From contig JAQBPV010000422.1 in the NCBI GenBank assembly GCA_028287345.1, positions 1-61,702 on the forward strand: 61,702 nt of DNA. The letters are read 5' to 3'. Source of the stretch: Gemmatimonadota bacterium (GTDB lineage: Bacteria > Gemmatimonadota > Gemmatimonadetes > Gemmatimonadales > Gemmatimonadaceae). Under the pieces are notes generated by a model. It was not told the DNA's origin. It saw only the letters and a program-made list of their open reading frames with translations, and ran no database searches. The first letter of the stretch is position 1. Each line of letters begins with the position of its first letter. Positions 34,242-42,976 of this stretch are shown piece by piece. The translations under genes and the position numbers were made by a program.

Positions 34242-37200
34242 TCAGGGCGAAGCCGCTTTCTCTACCGCTGTTGGCCAGACGCCACTCTCGGTCAACGGGA
34301 TCTGCACGTTCGAGTCACTCGCCCGCAGCAACTCTTTCCAATGCGTCAGCAGGGACCCCGGGCGGCTTCCCTTCACGTTCAGCAATGTGGACGTCAGCGG
34401 CTTGTCCACCAATTCGCGCACCACATACTCTCCGAGCGCGCGATAGCTCTCGAATTGCGACTCGCTGAAGAACTGGTCGCTCGTCGGCTCGTGCGGAAAG
34501 GTCTCGCTCGACCGCGAATACTGAATCACGTCGCTCGGCTCCCGGCCATACATCGCCGGCTTGAGATAGACGAGCAATCCATCGGTCTCCGCGTCGTCGG
34601 ATCCCGTGTCCACCGCCGAGTACTTGATGCGGCCGAGCGCCCAATAGCTGCCGGTCTCGCTCTCGGGCGCCTTGTCTCGCGCGAAGATGTGCACGCCGTC
34701 GAGAAACTCGATCGGGATGCCGAGGTCCACGCGAATCTTCCGCACCGCGTTGCCGAGATCCTGGAACGTCGCATTCGGATCCGCGGCCGCATCGCTCACT
34801 ACGATGAAACGGCAGCGGCGTAGCACCATCTCGTACAGCCCGAGATTCTCGAAGTGTCCGCCATCGGAGAGATAGATGTACGGACTGACGTCCGTCGTCA
34901 GGCCGAACATCTCGTCGACGATCGGCTTGACGTTCTGCACCGGCGCACTGCGGTCGAACGTCTTCGCGCCCGCTCGGCCAGGATTGCCCAGCCACGCGCC
35001 AAGCCGCGCGTTGAAGAATGTCATGAGGAACGTGACTGCCGGCGTCGAGTAGGAGCCGGCGTTGGGACTCGCCGCCGCGCCGCTGATCGTGATTGCCGTG
35101 CCGAGCGTGATACCCTTCTCGCCTCCGTAAAGGCGCTTCGCGCTGCCCTCCATGCCGGCGGGCACCGTGTCAGCCGTCGTCGCTCGATAGCCGACGAACG
35201 GCGAACCCGCATGCAGCGGCGAGATGGTCATCGATTCGGCCTTCCGCTGCTGCCACGCGAGATTGCCACCGGCGACCAGGTTGAGCGTCACGTTCACGAT
35301 GTGCATCGGCGGACTGCCCGTCGCCCGTCCGCCCTTCTCCGACGTCGGATCTTCACCCGGCCATAGATCCCCGATCGGAAAGTCGTCGAGCGGATCGAAG
35401 CCGGTGAATGGATTGGGCTGCCTGTCTGCCGCCGGCCGCGACGCCCCGAGGTACGCGCGAACGAGACGCATCTCGTACATCGCCCGCAGCGAGAACTTGT
35501 TCGTGTCGATCTTCCATCCGAGCAGGAGTCCGAGCCCGGCGAGAGCCGCGAACAGGAAGATCACCGTCCCCGGCACCGCGCCATCGAATGGCACCTGCTG
35601 GCCTGCGAGCGTAACCGCACTCTGGACCCAGTCGTGCGACTTCGCGCGTGCGATCGAATCCTGTGTCACCTGCTCGAACGCAGCGATCGAGCTGCGCAGT
35701 CGCTCGCTGACGACGTCGTGCAACGTCCCAAGCATCCAGGGCCGCATGATGCTGTCGGTCGACACCCGTGCCGTTGCGGCCGCCTTCTCGATGTTCGTGA
35801 GATGCTGGTCCATCATCGCGGCGGCCGAGTCGCGCGCCAGCAGACGATTGCGCAGCTGGTCTCCCGCTCGCACCTCGGCCAGCGCGCGCTTCCTGAACAG
35901 CGCGCGCAGCACCGAGTCGCCGCCGATGCCTTTTACCGTCGCCGAGTCGGTGGCGAGTACGGAGCGCGTGAACTCCCGGCTGTGTGCGCGCAGTGCGCTG
36001 TCGGCCCGACTCGCGGCGCTCGCCGATTGTGCCACAGCCTCCGCCGTAACGTTCGTGAGTGCGTCCCAACTCACCGCGGACAGGTCGCCGCGCGCAGTCA
36101 GCGCTTGCGCGATGGAATCGCCCCGCGCGAACGACTGCTCCATGTGGAGATCAGCGTCCGTCGACTTGAATTGCGTCGAAAGGCTGTCGATGCGATCGGT
36201 GAGGTGCCGCGCGATGACGACGAACGGAAGGCTGTGCGAAAGATCGTCCGGACGCGGACGATTCGGGCGACAGTCCAGTGTGCGCGCCGACATGGGCAGT
36301 TCGCACGCCGCGCCGATGAGGCGTTCATTGCCGGCGGCGAGCGCCACGATCACGCAGCCGACGAACAGCGGTGCGGCGAGGGCGAGGCCACCTTTGCGCA
36401 GAATGGTGACGGCGGTGCCAGTCATTCCCGGCCGCGAATTGCTCTCTCCCTTTGCCAACAACACGGCGACGAGTCCCGATGCACCACCGATTCCGGCCAC
36501 GGTGAGCTGTTGCCAGCCCTCGGCCGCCCACTCCGGACCATAGAGCGTGAGTGCGCACAGCGTCGCCCACATGACGATCGCGATGAGCAGCCACGCGTTG
36601 AACCGCGTCACCCATTCGCGCTCCGCATCGGACGCCTCAGCACTCGAGAGCGCGGTGAAGAGTTGGCTGCCCACGAGCATCACGCCGAGAAACGCGGGGG
36701 GCGCAAGCATCGCGAAGAGCATCTCGCGGCCGAGTGTGTCGGGTCTCGAGAGGAACCACACGCCGACGAGCATGCCGACCGTGCCGGCGATGACGCCGCT
36801 GATCGAGACGGACAGCAGTTCCTTTGGATGGTGGCGAATGCGGCCCGAGATCAGCCAGCCGCCCACATGCACGAGAATGCCCGAGCCGACGAACGCCCAC
36901 ACCATGCCGCGATGTGCGCGAATCAGGTCGAACATCGATGCGACGCGATTGAGTGGATCGGCCGCCGCGCCGCGACTCGCCGCCACTTCGATCGGTCCTT
37001 TTCCCGTGAGCAGGTTGGCGATGCTCGGCGACTCCGTGCCCCACGTCCACCAGAGGTACAGCGCGGTCGTGAGGATGAGCGCTGCGGCGGCGAGTGGGAT
37101 GAAGCAGTTGCGGATGAACTCACGCTGCGTGCCGCGGCGGATGCGCGCGGCCTCGCTGCGGCTCTGCTCTTCGGTCGGCGCGAGGGCGTCGTCGTCGGGG

Positions 37201-38426
37201 CGGCTGCGATGGACGTATCCCCCAGCCCACATCCCCAGCGTGAGCCCGATCGCGAACAGCGCGAGCAACACCGGACGCTCGTGGCCCGCCAGTGGCCACA
37301 GCAACTCCGACGTATCGATGCGCAGGAGTGAGACGACGAACCTCGGCAGCAGGAGCGCCGATGCGATGAGCGGGACGAGCACGAGCCAGTTGAGCAGCAG
37401 GTTACGCCCCAACGTGGCGAGCAGTGTCCACGTGTCGGTGGAGAACATGCCGACGCGTGGTGTCAGGAAGTGGCTGAATTGCCGGAGGTGCTGCATCGGC
37501 TGCGGCTCGGGCGCCAACTTCTCACGGCCGGCGTGACGCAGTTCCTCCTGCACTTCGTGCGCGCTGGTGTGGTGCATCCATGCCGAGAGCCAACTGCCGG
37601 CATAGCCGCCGCCCGACACCGTCGACAGATAGTCGAACTTGCTGAGCAACCCGAAATGCGCGAGTCCGCGAATGACGCCGATGGCGAACGTCGCGCTACG
37701 GATGCCGCCGCCGGAGAGGCAGAGCGCCGCGGTATCGTGGCAGCGCACGCGCTTGAACACTTCGTCGAGGCGAATGTCGCGAATGCGGCGGATCTGTCCG
37801 TCGAACGCGGCTTCGAGCAGCAGGCGCCGCTGGCGACGTTCGGTATCCTTGTCGTGATCGCCGAGTGCGTCGATCGCACCGGCGTCGATGAAGGTGGTGA
37901 AGGCGCGCTGCTCTTCGATCGGCTGGTCGAGCAGGTAGTTGAGATGCGGAATGACCTCTTCCACGAGCGCGACGTCGGCCGCCGTGACCTTTGCCGATGT
38001 CGCGTAATCGATGTGCGCACGCTCACCGGGTGCTGTAGCGGGCGGGTTGTCATAGGCGTCACGCGCTGACTGGCAGAGCTGAAGCGCCTTGTAGACCGAG
38101 TGCCGGTGCGCGTCGGTAATTGAAGCGACGACGTAGATGGCTACAGCGTCGAGCGGCGCCTCGTCGGCGACGATGGGTGCCGCATCGATTGGGGCGCCGG
38201 AAGGTCGCGCACCTGCCGCACGCAGGGGACGCCACGCGCGCAGCAGGCGATGCGTGAACGCGGCGGGCGAAATGATCTGCGCCGCCTCGAAGAGGATGGG
38301 AATCTCCTTGATGCGCGCGGTGACATCGTCGCCGTGAATGCGATCGTGTTCCTGCGCCAGCACGGTCTCGAGCGGAAGAACGCCGAGCGCGTCTTTCCAC
38401 CGTTGCGCGTTTGCGGTCTCGTCCAT
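34242..38426 (-). CDS. Giant membrane patatin-like phospholipase
   Basis: A 1394-residue protein. Near residue 235 the oxyanion block CLSGGGIRSATFAIGV appears. Near 267, STVSGGGYAGSWL provides the likely catalytic Ser. Near 1184, YLSDGGHFENLGLYEMV supplies the Asp of the Ser-Asp pair. These match patatin/cytosolic-PLA2-type acyl hydrolases. Between Ser and Asp about 900 residues are inserted: roughly nine membrane helices (for example WLVLVPLIASALLL), a long Ser/Ala/Asp-rich region of about 230 residues that is probably coiled, and one more helix. The substrate and topology are unknown. The gene stands alone, with a hairpin upstream and repeats downstream. Confidence 0.8.
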   Translation of the reverse strand: MDETANAQRWKDALGVLPLETVLAQEHDRIHGDDVTARIKEIPILFEAAQIISPAAFTHRLLRAWRPLRAAGARPSGAPIDAAPIVADEAPLDAVAIYVVASITDAHRHSVYKALQLCQSARDAYDNPPATAPGERAHIDYATSAKVTAADVALVEEVIPHLNYLLDQPIEEQRAFTTFIDAGAIDALGDHDKDTERRQRRLLLEAAFDGQIRRIRDIRLDEVFKRVRCHDTAALCLSGGGIRSATFAIGVIRGLAHFGLLSKFDYLSTVSGGGYAGSWLSAWMHHTSAHEVQEELRHAGREKLAPEPQPMQHLRQFSHFLTPRVGMFSTDTWTLLATLGRNLLLNWLVLVPLIASALLLPRFVVSLLRIDTSELLWPLAGHERPVLLALFAIGLTLGMWAGGYVHRSRPDDDALAPTEEQSRSEAARIRRGTQREFIRNCFIPLAAAALILTTALYLWWTWGTESPSIANLLTGKGPIEVAASRGAAADPLNRVASMFDLIRAHRGMVWAFVGSGILVHVGGWLISGRIRHHPKELLSVSISGVIAGTVGMLVGVWFLSRPDTLGREMLFAMLAPPAFLGVMLVGSQLFTALSSAEASDAEREWVTRFNAWLLIAIVMWATLCALTLYGPEWAAEGWQQLTVAGIGGASGLVAVLLAKGESNSRPGMTGTAVTILRKGGLALAAPLFVGCVIVALAAGNERLIGAACELPMSARTLDCRPNRPRPDDLSHSLPFVVIARHLTDRIDSLSTQFKSTDADLHMEQSFARGDSIAQALTARGDLSAVSWDALTNVTAEAVAQSASAASRADSALRAHSREFTRSVLATDSATVKGIGGDSVLRALFRKRALAEVRAGDQLRNRLLARDSAAAMMDQHLTNIEKAAATARVSTDSIMRPWMLGTLHDVVSERLRSSIAAFEQVTQDSIARAKSHDWVQSAVTLAGQQVPFDGAVPGTVIFLFAALAGLGLLLGWKIDTNKFSLRAMYEMRLVRAYLGASRPAADRQPNPFTGFDPLDDFPIGDLWPGEDPTSEKGGRATGSPPMHIVNVTLNLVAGGNLAWQQRKAESMTISPLHAGSPFVGYRATTADTVPAGMEGSAKRLYGGEKGITLGTAITISGAAASPNAGSYSTPAVTFLMTFFNARLGAWLGNPGRAGAKTFDRSAPVQNVKPIVDEMFGLTTDVSPYIYLSDGGHFENLGLYEMVLRRCRFIVVSDAAADPNATFQDLGNAVRKIRVDLGIPIEFLDGVHIFARDKAPESETGSYWALGRIKYSAVDTGSDDAETDGLLVYLKPAMYGREPSDVIQYSRSSETFPHEPTSDQFFSESQFESYRALGEYVVRELVDKPLTSTLLNVKGSRPGSLLTHWKELLRASDSNVQIPLTESGVWPTAVEKAASP

Positions 38427-38450
38427 GCGAGCGCCTCGGTCACGGTGTCA

Positions 38451-38469
38451 GGGGACAAACCTTTGCCCC
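38451..38469. repeat. REP-like hairpin upstream of the patatin gene
   Basis: GGGG and CAAA (38451-38459, with one bulged A) pair with TTTG and CCCC (38462-38469) around a very short loop. It lies 25 bases upstream of the patatin start and after the P450 stop. It could be a REP-type intergenic repeat, a terminator for the P450 gene or a translation-control hairpin. Confidence 0.4.
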
Positions 38470-38495
38470 GTGCCGGGTATCGTCAAGGCTGTCGG

Positions 38496-39692
38496 CTATC
38501 GCAGGCTCTCCTCGCGCACGCGCTGGGTAAACCGAATCGGCAGGTGCGCCGGCCCGTGGACGTGCAGCGCCTTCCGCGGTTCCCACGGCTCATCGCTCGC
38601 CAGCTCGATCGTCTCCATGCGCGAGAAGAGATCTGTCAGCGCAACGCGCGCCTCGAGGCGCGCCAACGCCGCGCCGATGCAGAAGTGAATGCCATGACCG
38701 AACGCGATATGCGGATTGGGATCGCGGCCGATGTCGAAGGCTTCCGGATTTGCGAAGCGCTTGGGATCACGGTTGGCCGACCCCACCATCACGAGAACGA
38801 ACGAACCCGCCGGGATGACGCGGCCATGCATCTCCACGTCGCGCGTGGTCTCACGAAACATCGCCTGGCCCGGCGAACGATACCGCACCACCTCCTCGAG
38901 CGCCCAGGGCAGTAGATCCGGATTGTACCGCAACCGCGCGAGCTGATCGGGATTCTCGATGAACGAAAGCACCGCGTTGTCGATGAAGTTGGTCGTCGTC
39001 TCCGTTGCCGCTGACAGCAGCAACTGGAAGAATCCGAGGATGTCCTCCATCGACAACCGTTCGCCATCGACCTCCGCCTCCACCAATCGCGTCAGCAGAT
39101 CATCCTTCGGCTCCAGCCGCCGGCGCTCGGCGAGCTCGGTCACGTAGGCGAGCATCTCGGCACGCGCAGGAGCGTGCTCGCGCAACGCCTGCGCCGCGGC
39201 GGCACCGCCAGCGATGGCGTAGCTCAGATTCACGATCGCCTGGCTCCAGCGCATGAACCGCGGACGATCCTCGATCGGAATGCCGATCAACTCGGCGATC
39301 ACCATTACTGGCAACGGACCGGCGTAGTCGTCCACGAGATCCATCTCGCCGCGGGCGAGGTGCTCGTCGAGCAGCGCGCGCGACAGCTCGTGAATGCGCG
39401 GCTCCAGGCCAGCGATGGCGCGCGGCGTGAACGTCCGCATGACGATGGCGCGCAGCTTCGAGTGTCGCGGCGGGTCGAGAAACACCAGCCACTCCGGAGC
39501 ACGGCCTGTTGGCGGATGAACGACGGAACTGAACGTCTCGTGGTCGTCCATCGCGCGCTTCACGCTCTCGTAGTCGAACAACATCCACATGCCGGAGCGC
39601 GGATCGTGGAGCACGGGACTCGCCTCGCGCACCTGCGCGTACCAGTGATATGGATCGCGGCGAACGTCATCGGAGAAGATGAAATGCATCAT
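38496..39692 (-). CDS. Cytochrome P450
   Basis: A 398-residue soluble bacterial P450. The haem-binding loop is FGHGIHFCIGAALARLE with the thiolate Cys near residue 345. The I-helix reads LLSAATETTTNFIDN with the oxygen-activating Thr. The K-helix ExxR is in EEVVRYRSP and a PERF-like FANPEAFDIGRDP segment follows. It looks like a CYP107-type enzyme of secondary metabolism or xenobiotic oxidation, but no redox partner gene is nearby, so electrons must come from elsewhere in the genome. It lies 12 bases after the TetR gene on the same strand, which suggests the regulator controls it. Confidence 0.9.
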   Translation of the reverse strand: MMHFIFSDDVRRDPYHWYAQVREASPVLHDPRSGMWMLFDYESVKRAMDDHETFSSVVHPPTGRAPEWLVFLDPPRHSKLRAIVMRTFTPRAIAGLEPRIHELSRALLDEHLARGEMDLVDDYAGPLPVMVIAELIGIPIEDRPRFMRWSQAIVNLSYAIAGGAAAAQALREHAPARAEMLAYVTELAERRRLEPKDDLLTRLVEAEVDGERLSMEDILGFFQLLLSAATETTTNFIDNAVLSFIENPDQLARLRYNPDLLPWALEEVVRYRSPGQAMFRETTRDVEMHGRVIPAGSFVLVMVGSANRDPKRFANPEAFDIGRDPNPHIAFGHGIHFCIGAALARLEARVALTDLFSRMETIELASDEPWEPRKALHVHGPAHLPIRFTQRVREESLR

Positions 39693-39704
39693 CGTCGTGG
39701 ATGG

Positions 39705-40301
39705 TCAGGGAGCGAACGCGGCGAGCACGGCGTCGGCGACACCTCGCACGAGCCGTTCGTCGATGGGCGCTCCGGTGATGAGGGCACGAAGGAGCAGGGG
39801 ACCGCTGAGGAGATCGAGCGCGAGCTGGATATCCGTGTTCGCTCGCAGGTCGCCGCGCTCGATGCCACGTTCGATGACCTGCCGCGTGGTCTCGCGCCGA
39901 GCGGCGACGAAGCCGCTGCGCACGGCGTCGGCGATCTGCTCGCTGCGCGCCATCGCCGCGACGAGACCCGAGAGCAGCGCGGTGGTTTGCGGATCGTGAT
40001 ACATCCGCATCGTGTCGCGCATGACGGCACGGAGGTCGCCGCGCGTGGTGCCTGTGTCGGGCACGACGCGCGACACCATGATGCGCTCGATGGCGTCGGC
40101 GACGAGCGCTTCCTTCGACGACCAACGCCGGTAGACGGTCGCCTTGCCGACGCCGGCACGCGCAGCGATGCCGTCCATCGCCGCGGCATCGTAGCCGACA
40201 TCGCGAATGACCTCGATCGCCGCGCGAAGGATGGCCTCGTGCGCCTCAGGGCTGCGGGGACGGCCAGGCGCGGCGGCTGTTTCGAGACGGCTGCGTTCCA
40301 T
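39705..40301 (-). CDS. TetR-family transcriptional repressor, probable regulator of the P450
   Basis: A 198-residue TetR protein. The helix-turn-helix is EAILRAAIEVIRDVGYDA followed by AMDGIAARAGVGKATVYRRW. The C-terminal region resembles TetR_C_11-type ligand domains (LRALITGAPIDERLV near the end). An imperfect palindrome overlaps the region just upstream of its start codon (40305-40331), the normal position for auto-repression. It is transcribed toward the P450 gene 12 bases away, so both are probably induced by a P450 substrate. The ligand is unknown. Confidence 0.9.
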   Translation of the reverse strand: MERSRLETAAAPGRPRSPEAHEAILRAAIEVIRDVGYDAAAMDGIAARAGVGKATVYRRWSSKEALVADAIERIMVSRVVPDTGTTRGDLRAVMRDTMRMYHDPQTTALLSGLVAAMARSEQIADAVRSGFVAARRETTRQVIERGIERGDLRANTDIQLALDLLSGPLLLRALITGAPIDERLVRGVADAVLAAFAP

Positions 40302-40304
40302 GTG

Positions 40305-40331
40305 TCCGAAACTGCTCTAGACAGTTACGGA
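40305..40331 (-). promoter_or_regulatory. TetR operator candidate
   Basis: TCCGAAACTG (40305-40314) is matched by CAGTTACGGA (40322-40331), its reverse complement at 9 of 10 positions. The centre CTCTAGA is itself palindromic. The site sits four bases from the tetR start codon, so a bound repressor would block the tetR/P450 transcript. Confidence 0.6.
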
Positions 40332-40383
40332 ACACAAGTGTCTCGTAATTAGTCGCGTTCTCGGCCGATCGAACTTCGTCGCG

Positions 40384-40728
40384 CTATTCCAGCAGGCGGC
40401 GCCGTCGAGGCAGGGTTTCTGCGTCACGCCACAGCGCGCGGAGCCGCTCCTCGGGCAGCAGGTGCCACTCTCGCGGGATTGGCGCGAGCCGGCGGCGTTC
40501 GTCACTGCGCTCGAACGCGAGCCAGCCATTGGCGAGGCGCGGCGTGAGCGCGATGCGAATGCCACGTCGTCGACGCCGATCGTCCGATCGGCGCTCACCC
40601 GTGGGCGGTGGACCCCCCGCGCCCGTGACCCGACGCTCGCTCTGGCGGCGTTCGCCCCAGGAGGGAATCACATCCCAGGCGATCCATTCCTGGTCTTCGT
40701 CGTCTCGAAAGTTGCGATGAGGTGACAC
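40384..40728 (-). CDS. Small basic protein, GWLVFES-family member 1
   Basis: A 114-residue protein that I cannot assign to a named family. The N-terminal part has EWIAWDVIP and an Arg-rich stretch with ERR and RRR groups. The C-terminal half NGWLAFERSDERRRLAPIP then REWHLLPEERL (ending RRRLLE) matches two other proteins in this window (41011-41331 and 58580-58864). The GTG at 40728 was chosen because its N-terminus then aligns with the member at 41011. No signal peptide or membrane helix is visible. It is divergent from the antitoxin-like gene. Its high Arg content could suit nucleic-acid contact, but that is only inference. Confidence 0.6.
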   Translation of the reverse strand: MSPHRNFRDDEDQEWIAWDVIPSWGERRQSERRVTGAGGPPPTGERRSDDRRRRRGIRIALTPRLANGWLAFERSDERRRLAPIPREWHLLPEERLRALWRDAETLPRRRRLLE

Positions 40729-40791
40729 GAGACCCAACGTTCGGCACTCATCGTGCCATGAACAAAGGCAACTCTCCTCTCGAGGCCGTCA

Positions 40792-40998
40792 ATGAATAAG
40801 CGCATCAGAAAGAAGCGCGTACGCCAGATGCTCCTCGTCGAGCTTGCGATCCTGTTTCCTCAGCAGGAGGACGCCATCGCCTGGCTCGATACGCCGCTCG
40901 CCCAATTCGAAGATCGCTCGCCGCGCGACACGATCAACGCCGGCGAGATCGAGCGCGTCACCCTGCTACTCGACGAGTTGAACTCGGCCAAGGCCTGA
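40792..40998 (+). CDS. MbcA/ParS/Xre-antitoxin-like (DUF2384) small protein
   Basis: A 68-residue protein. It begins MNKRIRKKRVRQMLL and continues AIAWLDTPLAQFEDRSPRDTINAGEIERVTLLLDEL (key parts AIAWLDTPL and RSPRDTINAGE). The W-L-x-x-P-L, S-P-x-x and G-E-x-x-R-V spacing resembles the DUF2384 toxin-binding domain of MbcA, ParS and Xre antitoxins. It is shorter than a full antitoxin, and its N-terminus lacks a recognisable Xre helix-turn-helix. No RES-domain toxin is beside it. Twelve bases downstream on the same strand lies a GWLVFES-family gene, so the two form an operon. Confidence 0.5.
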   Translation: MNKRIRKKRVRQMLLVELAILFPQQEDAIAWLDTPLAQFEDRSPRDTINAGEIERVTLLLDELNSAKA

Positions 40999-41010
40999 GA
41001 GCGCCGTCTC

Positions 41011-41331
41011 GTGGCGGTTCGCGAGTACACCGACACCGACGGCGTCTCCTGGCAGGTATGGGAGGTGATTCCCCAGTCCGTCGAGCGGCGCAAGCTTCGC
41101 GAGCGTCGCGTGGCCGATCGTGACGAACACGATCGGCGCAAGCGTCACGAAGTTCGCCCGCGCCCTGCGGGTGGCGACGTCGACGGATGGCTCGTCTTCG
41201 AGAGCTTCGACATGAAGAAGCGGCTCCGGCCGATCCCCAAGGATTGGCATCTCGCATCGACAGTTGAGCTCGAGTCCATGTGCGCACGCGCTGAGCGCGC
41301 CGCGCGGCCGTCGCGGCGCTTGATCGAGTAG
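41011..41331 (+). CDS. Small basic protein, GWLVFES-family member 2
   Basis: A 106-residue protein of unknown function. The N-terminal part DGVSWQVWEVIPQSVERR, then a basic stretch rich in Arg and Lys, is followed by DGWLVFESFDMKKRLRPIP and KDWHLASTVELESMC, ending RPSRRLIE. This last part aligns with the proteins at 40384-40728 and 58580-58864. The start is a GTG and a weak GAGAG ribosome site lies upstream. It is the second gene of a two-gene operon with the DUF2384-like gene. No enzymatic motif is visible. Confidence 0.65.
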   Translation: MAVREYTDTDGVSWQVWEVIPQSVERRKLRERRVADRDEHDRRKRHEVRPRPAGGDVDGWLVFESFDMKKRLRPIPKDWHLASTVELESMCARAERAARPSRRLIE

Positions 41332-41392
41332 CTGGGGCGCGTCGCGTAGCGACCCACGCCCCATAAAGCGCGCGAAGCACGCCGCCCCATAA

Positions 41393-42976
41393 CTAACTGC
41401 ATGCCGCCGCCAACCTCTTCGCTGGCGGCGACGACGGAAACAATTTCCGAGCTGCCTGCGCGTGCGGGCGTCCGCGCCTGCAGTCGCCGCGACCGATGTA
41501 CAGCTGCGCGAGCCGTACGTGAATGCGATAGCTGCCGGGATCGAGTGCCGACGCTCGCTCGAGTGTCGCCGTTCGCGAGTTCGTGGCGTAGAGCGACATC
41601 GCCATCAATTGACCGGCGCTCCGCGTCACCATCAACGCGCCGACCGCACCGATCAGCGCGAACACCATGATCCGCCGCGGAGTGGTGAGCTCGATCGCAC
41701 GACGCTCTCGCGCCGGCGACGACAGCGCGCCGAGCAGAGCCCACCCCACCAGCGCAGCCACCGGCAACAGCAGCACCGCGTCGAACGCGCCGACGGTCAC
41801 CAGTATGACGGTCGTCGCCAGGAGCACCGCGGCCGAAAGCTTGTCTTCGGTGGTCGCCGAGCTGCGAAGCCAGCGCAGTGCGTCCATCACGAGCGCCAAC
41901 AGCGCAAGCCCGAGCACCACGAGTGCCACGGGTCCGCGCTCCGAGAGAAACGTCACCCAGTCGCTGCTCGGCCATGGATTCGACGTCATGCCATCGGTGC
42001 CGAGCGATGGATCGTCGGGCGACGCGAATTTCGGATAGACCACCGGCCAGTTGCCCGGCCCGACGCCGAGCAGTGGATGGCGTAGCGTCATGCGCAGTGA
42101 GTTGCCGTACTGCACCAGGCGTCCGCGCCCACTCCCGCCCTTGTAGTTGACGATGCTCTGCGCCGTTTCGAGGTACGGCGAATCGCTGCGCCAGTCGAGC
42201 GTGTTGGGAATGACGAGCGACGCGCCAGCGCCGACCACTGCGGCAAGAGCGAGCGCGAGCAGTCGGCCTGGCTTGATCGAGCCATCGTTGCGACGCAGCG
42301 CGATGAACCCCGCGACGGCGAAGACGACGAGGCCAACCAGCAGCGCGAGCCACGCCGCTCGGCTGCGCGAGAGGATCAGCGCGGCGGCGACCAGCGCGAG
42401 TCCGCCACACCACCGCCCGAATGAAGCGCGCGTTGGCGCCAGTATGGCTGCGAACAACAGCGCAGGAAGTGTGATGACGCAGAGATGCGCCATGAAGTTG
42501 CGATTGCCGAACGTTCCGCCCGGCGCGCGATTGAGGCTCACGAACTCCGTGCGCACACCATACGCCTGCAGTAGCGCGGTGACCGCGCCAACGACACCTG
42601 CGAGTGCGAGCGCTGCGACGAGTGCGCGCGAATGCCCAGCGCGCGCCAACGTTCGCGCACACCAGAAGCACGCCGCGCCGCCGAGCGACAACGCCACCGC
42701 GCGCGCCGCGAGCCACCAGTTGGGCGCGAAGAGTGCCGAGACGAGGCCGAGCAGCAGCCAGAGCGCGAGTAGCTCGTCGACGCGCCCGAAGGAAAGGCGC
42801 TTCACTCGCACGAGACATAGGAGCGTGACGACGAGTGCCGTGATGCTCAGTACCAGCTCCTTGGGAACGAAGAAGCGATCGAGGTCGAAGCTCTTGTATG
42901 GCGCGGCGGCGAGAACGACGGCAATCGCCCCGAATTGCAGCAGGCGAAGTGCTATCTGGCGATCAACCTGCTGCAT
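41393..42976 (-). CDS. O-antigen ligase-family (Wzy_C) membrane protein
   Basis: A 527-residue protein with about 12 membrane helices. The Wzy_C signature region is GTFGNRNFMAHLCVITLP (key part FGNRNFMAH) and LRHPLLGVGPGNWPVVYP, which holds the periplasmic loop Arg and His residues used by WaaL/Wzy enzymes. A C-terminal TPR-like tail follows (SYRIHVRLAQLYIGRGDC). Such proteins ligate or polymerise O-antigen or other lipid-linked glycans. The start overlaps the metallophosphoesterase stop by 14 bases, so it ends a four-gene unit (fdhD, L,D-transpeptidase, phosphoesterase, ligase). Confidence 0.85.
   Translation of the reverse strand: MQQVDRQIALRLLQFGAIAVVLAAAPYKSFDLDRFFVPKELVLSITALVVTLLCLVRVKRLSFGRVDELLALWLLLGLVSALFAPNWWLAARAVALSLGGAACFWCARTLARAGHSRALVAALALAGVVGAVTALLQAYGVRTEFVSLNRAPGGTFGNRNFMAHLCVITLPALLFAAILAPTRASFGRWCGGLALVAAALILSRSRAAWLALLVGLVVFAVAGFIALRRNDGSIKPGRLLALALAAVVGAGASLVIPNTLDWRSDSPYLETAQSIVNYKGGSGRGRLVQYGNSLRMTLRHPLLGVGPGNWPVVYPKFASPDDPSLGTDGMTSNPWPSSDWVTFLSERGPVALVVLGLALLALVMDALRWLRSSATTEDKLSAAVLLATTVILVTVGAFDAVLLLPVAALVGWALLGALSSPARERRAIELTTPRRIMVFALIGAVGALMVTRSAGQLMAMSLYATNSRTATLERASALDPGSYRIHVRLAQLYIGRGDCRRGRPHAQAARKLFPSSPPAKRLAAACS

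Noticed and set aside
35634-37331. 565-codon open frame on the plus strand within the patatin gene
   Set aside because: Opposite strand of a gene with patatin motifs at both ends; Arg/His-rich shadow.
41145-42818. 557-codon open frame on the minus strand in another frame of the O-antigen ligase region
   Set aside because: Another frame of the ligase gene; very Arg-rich and without hydrophobic pattern.
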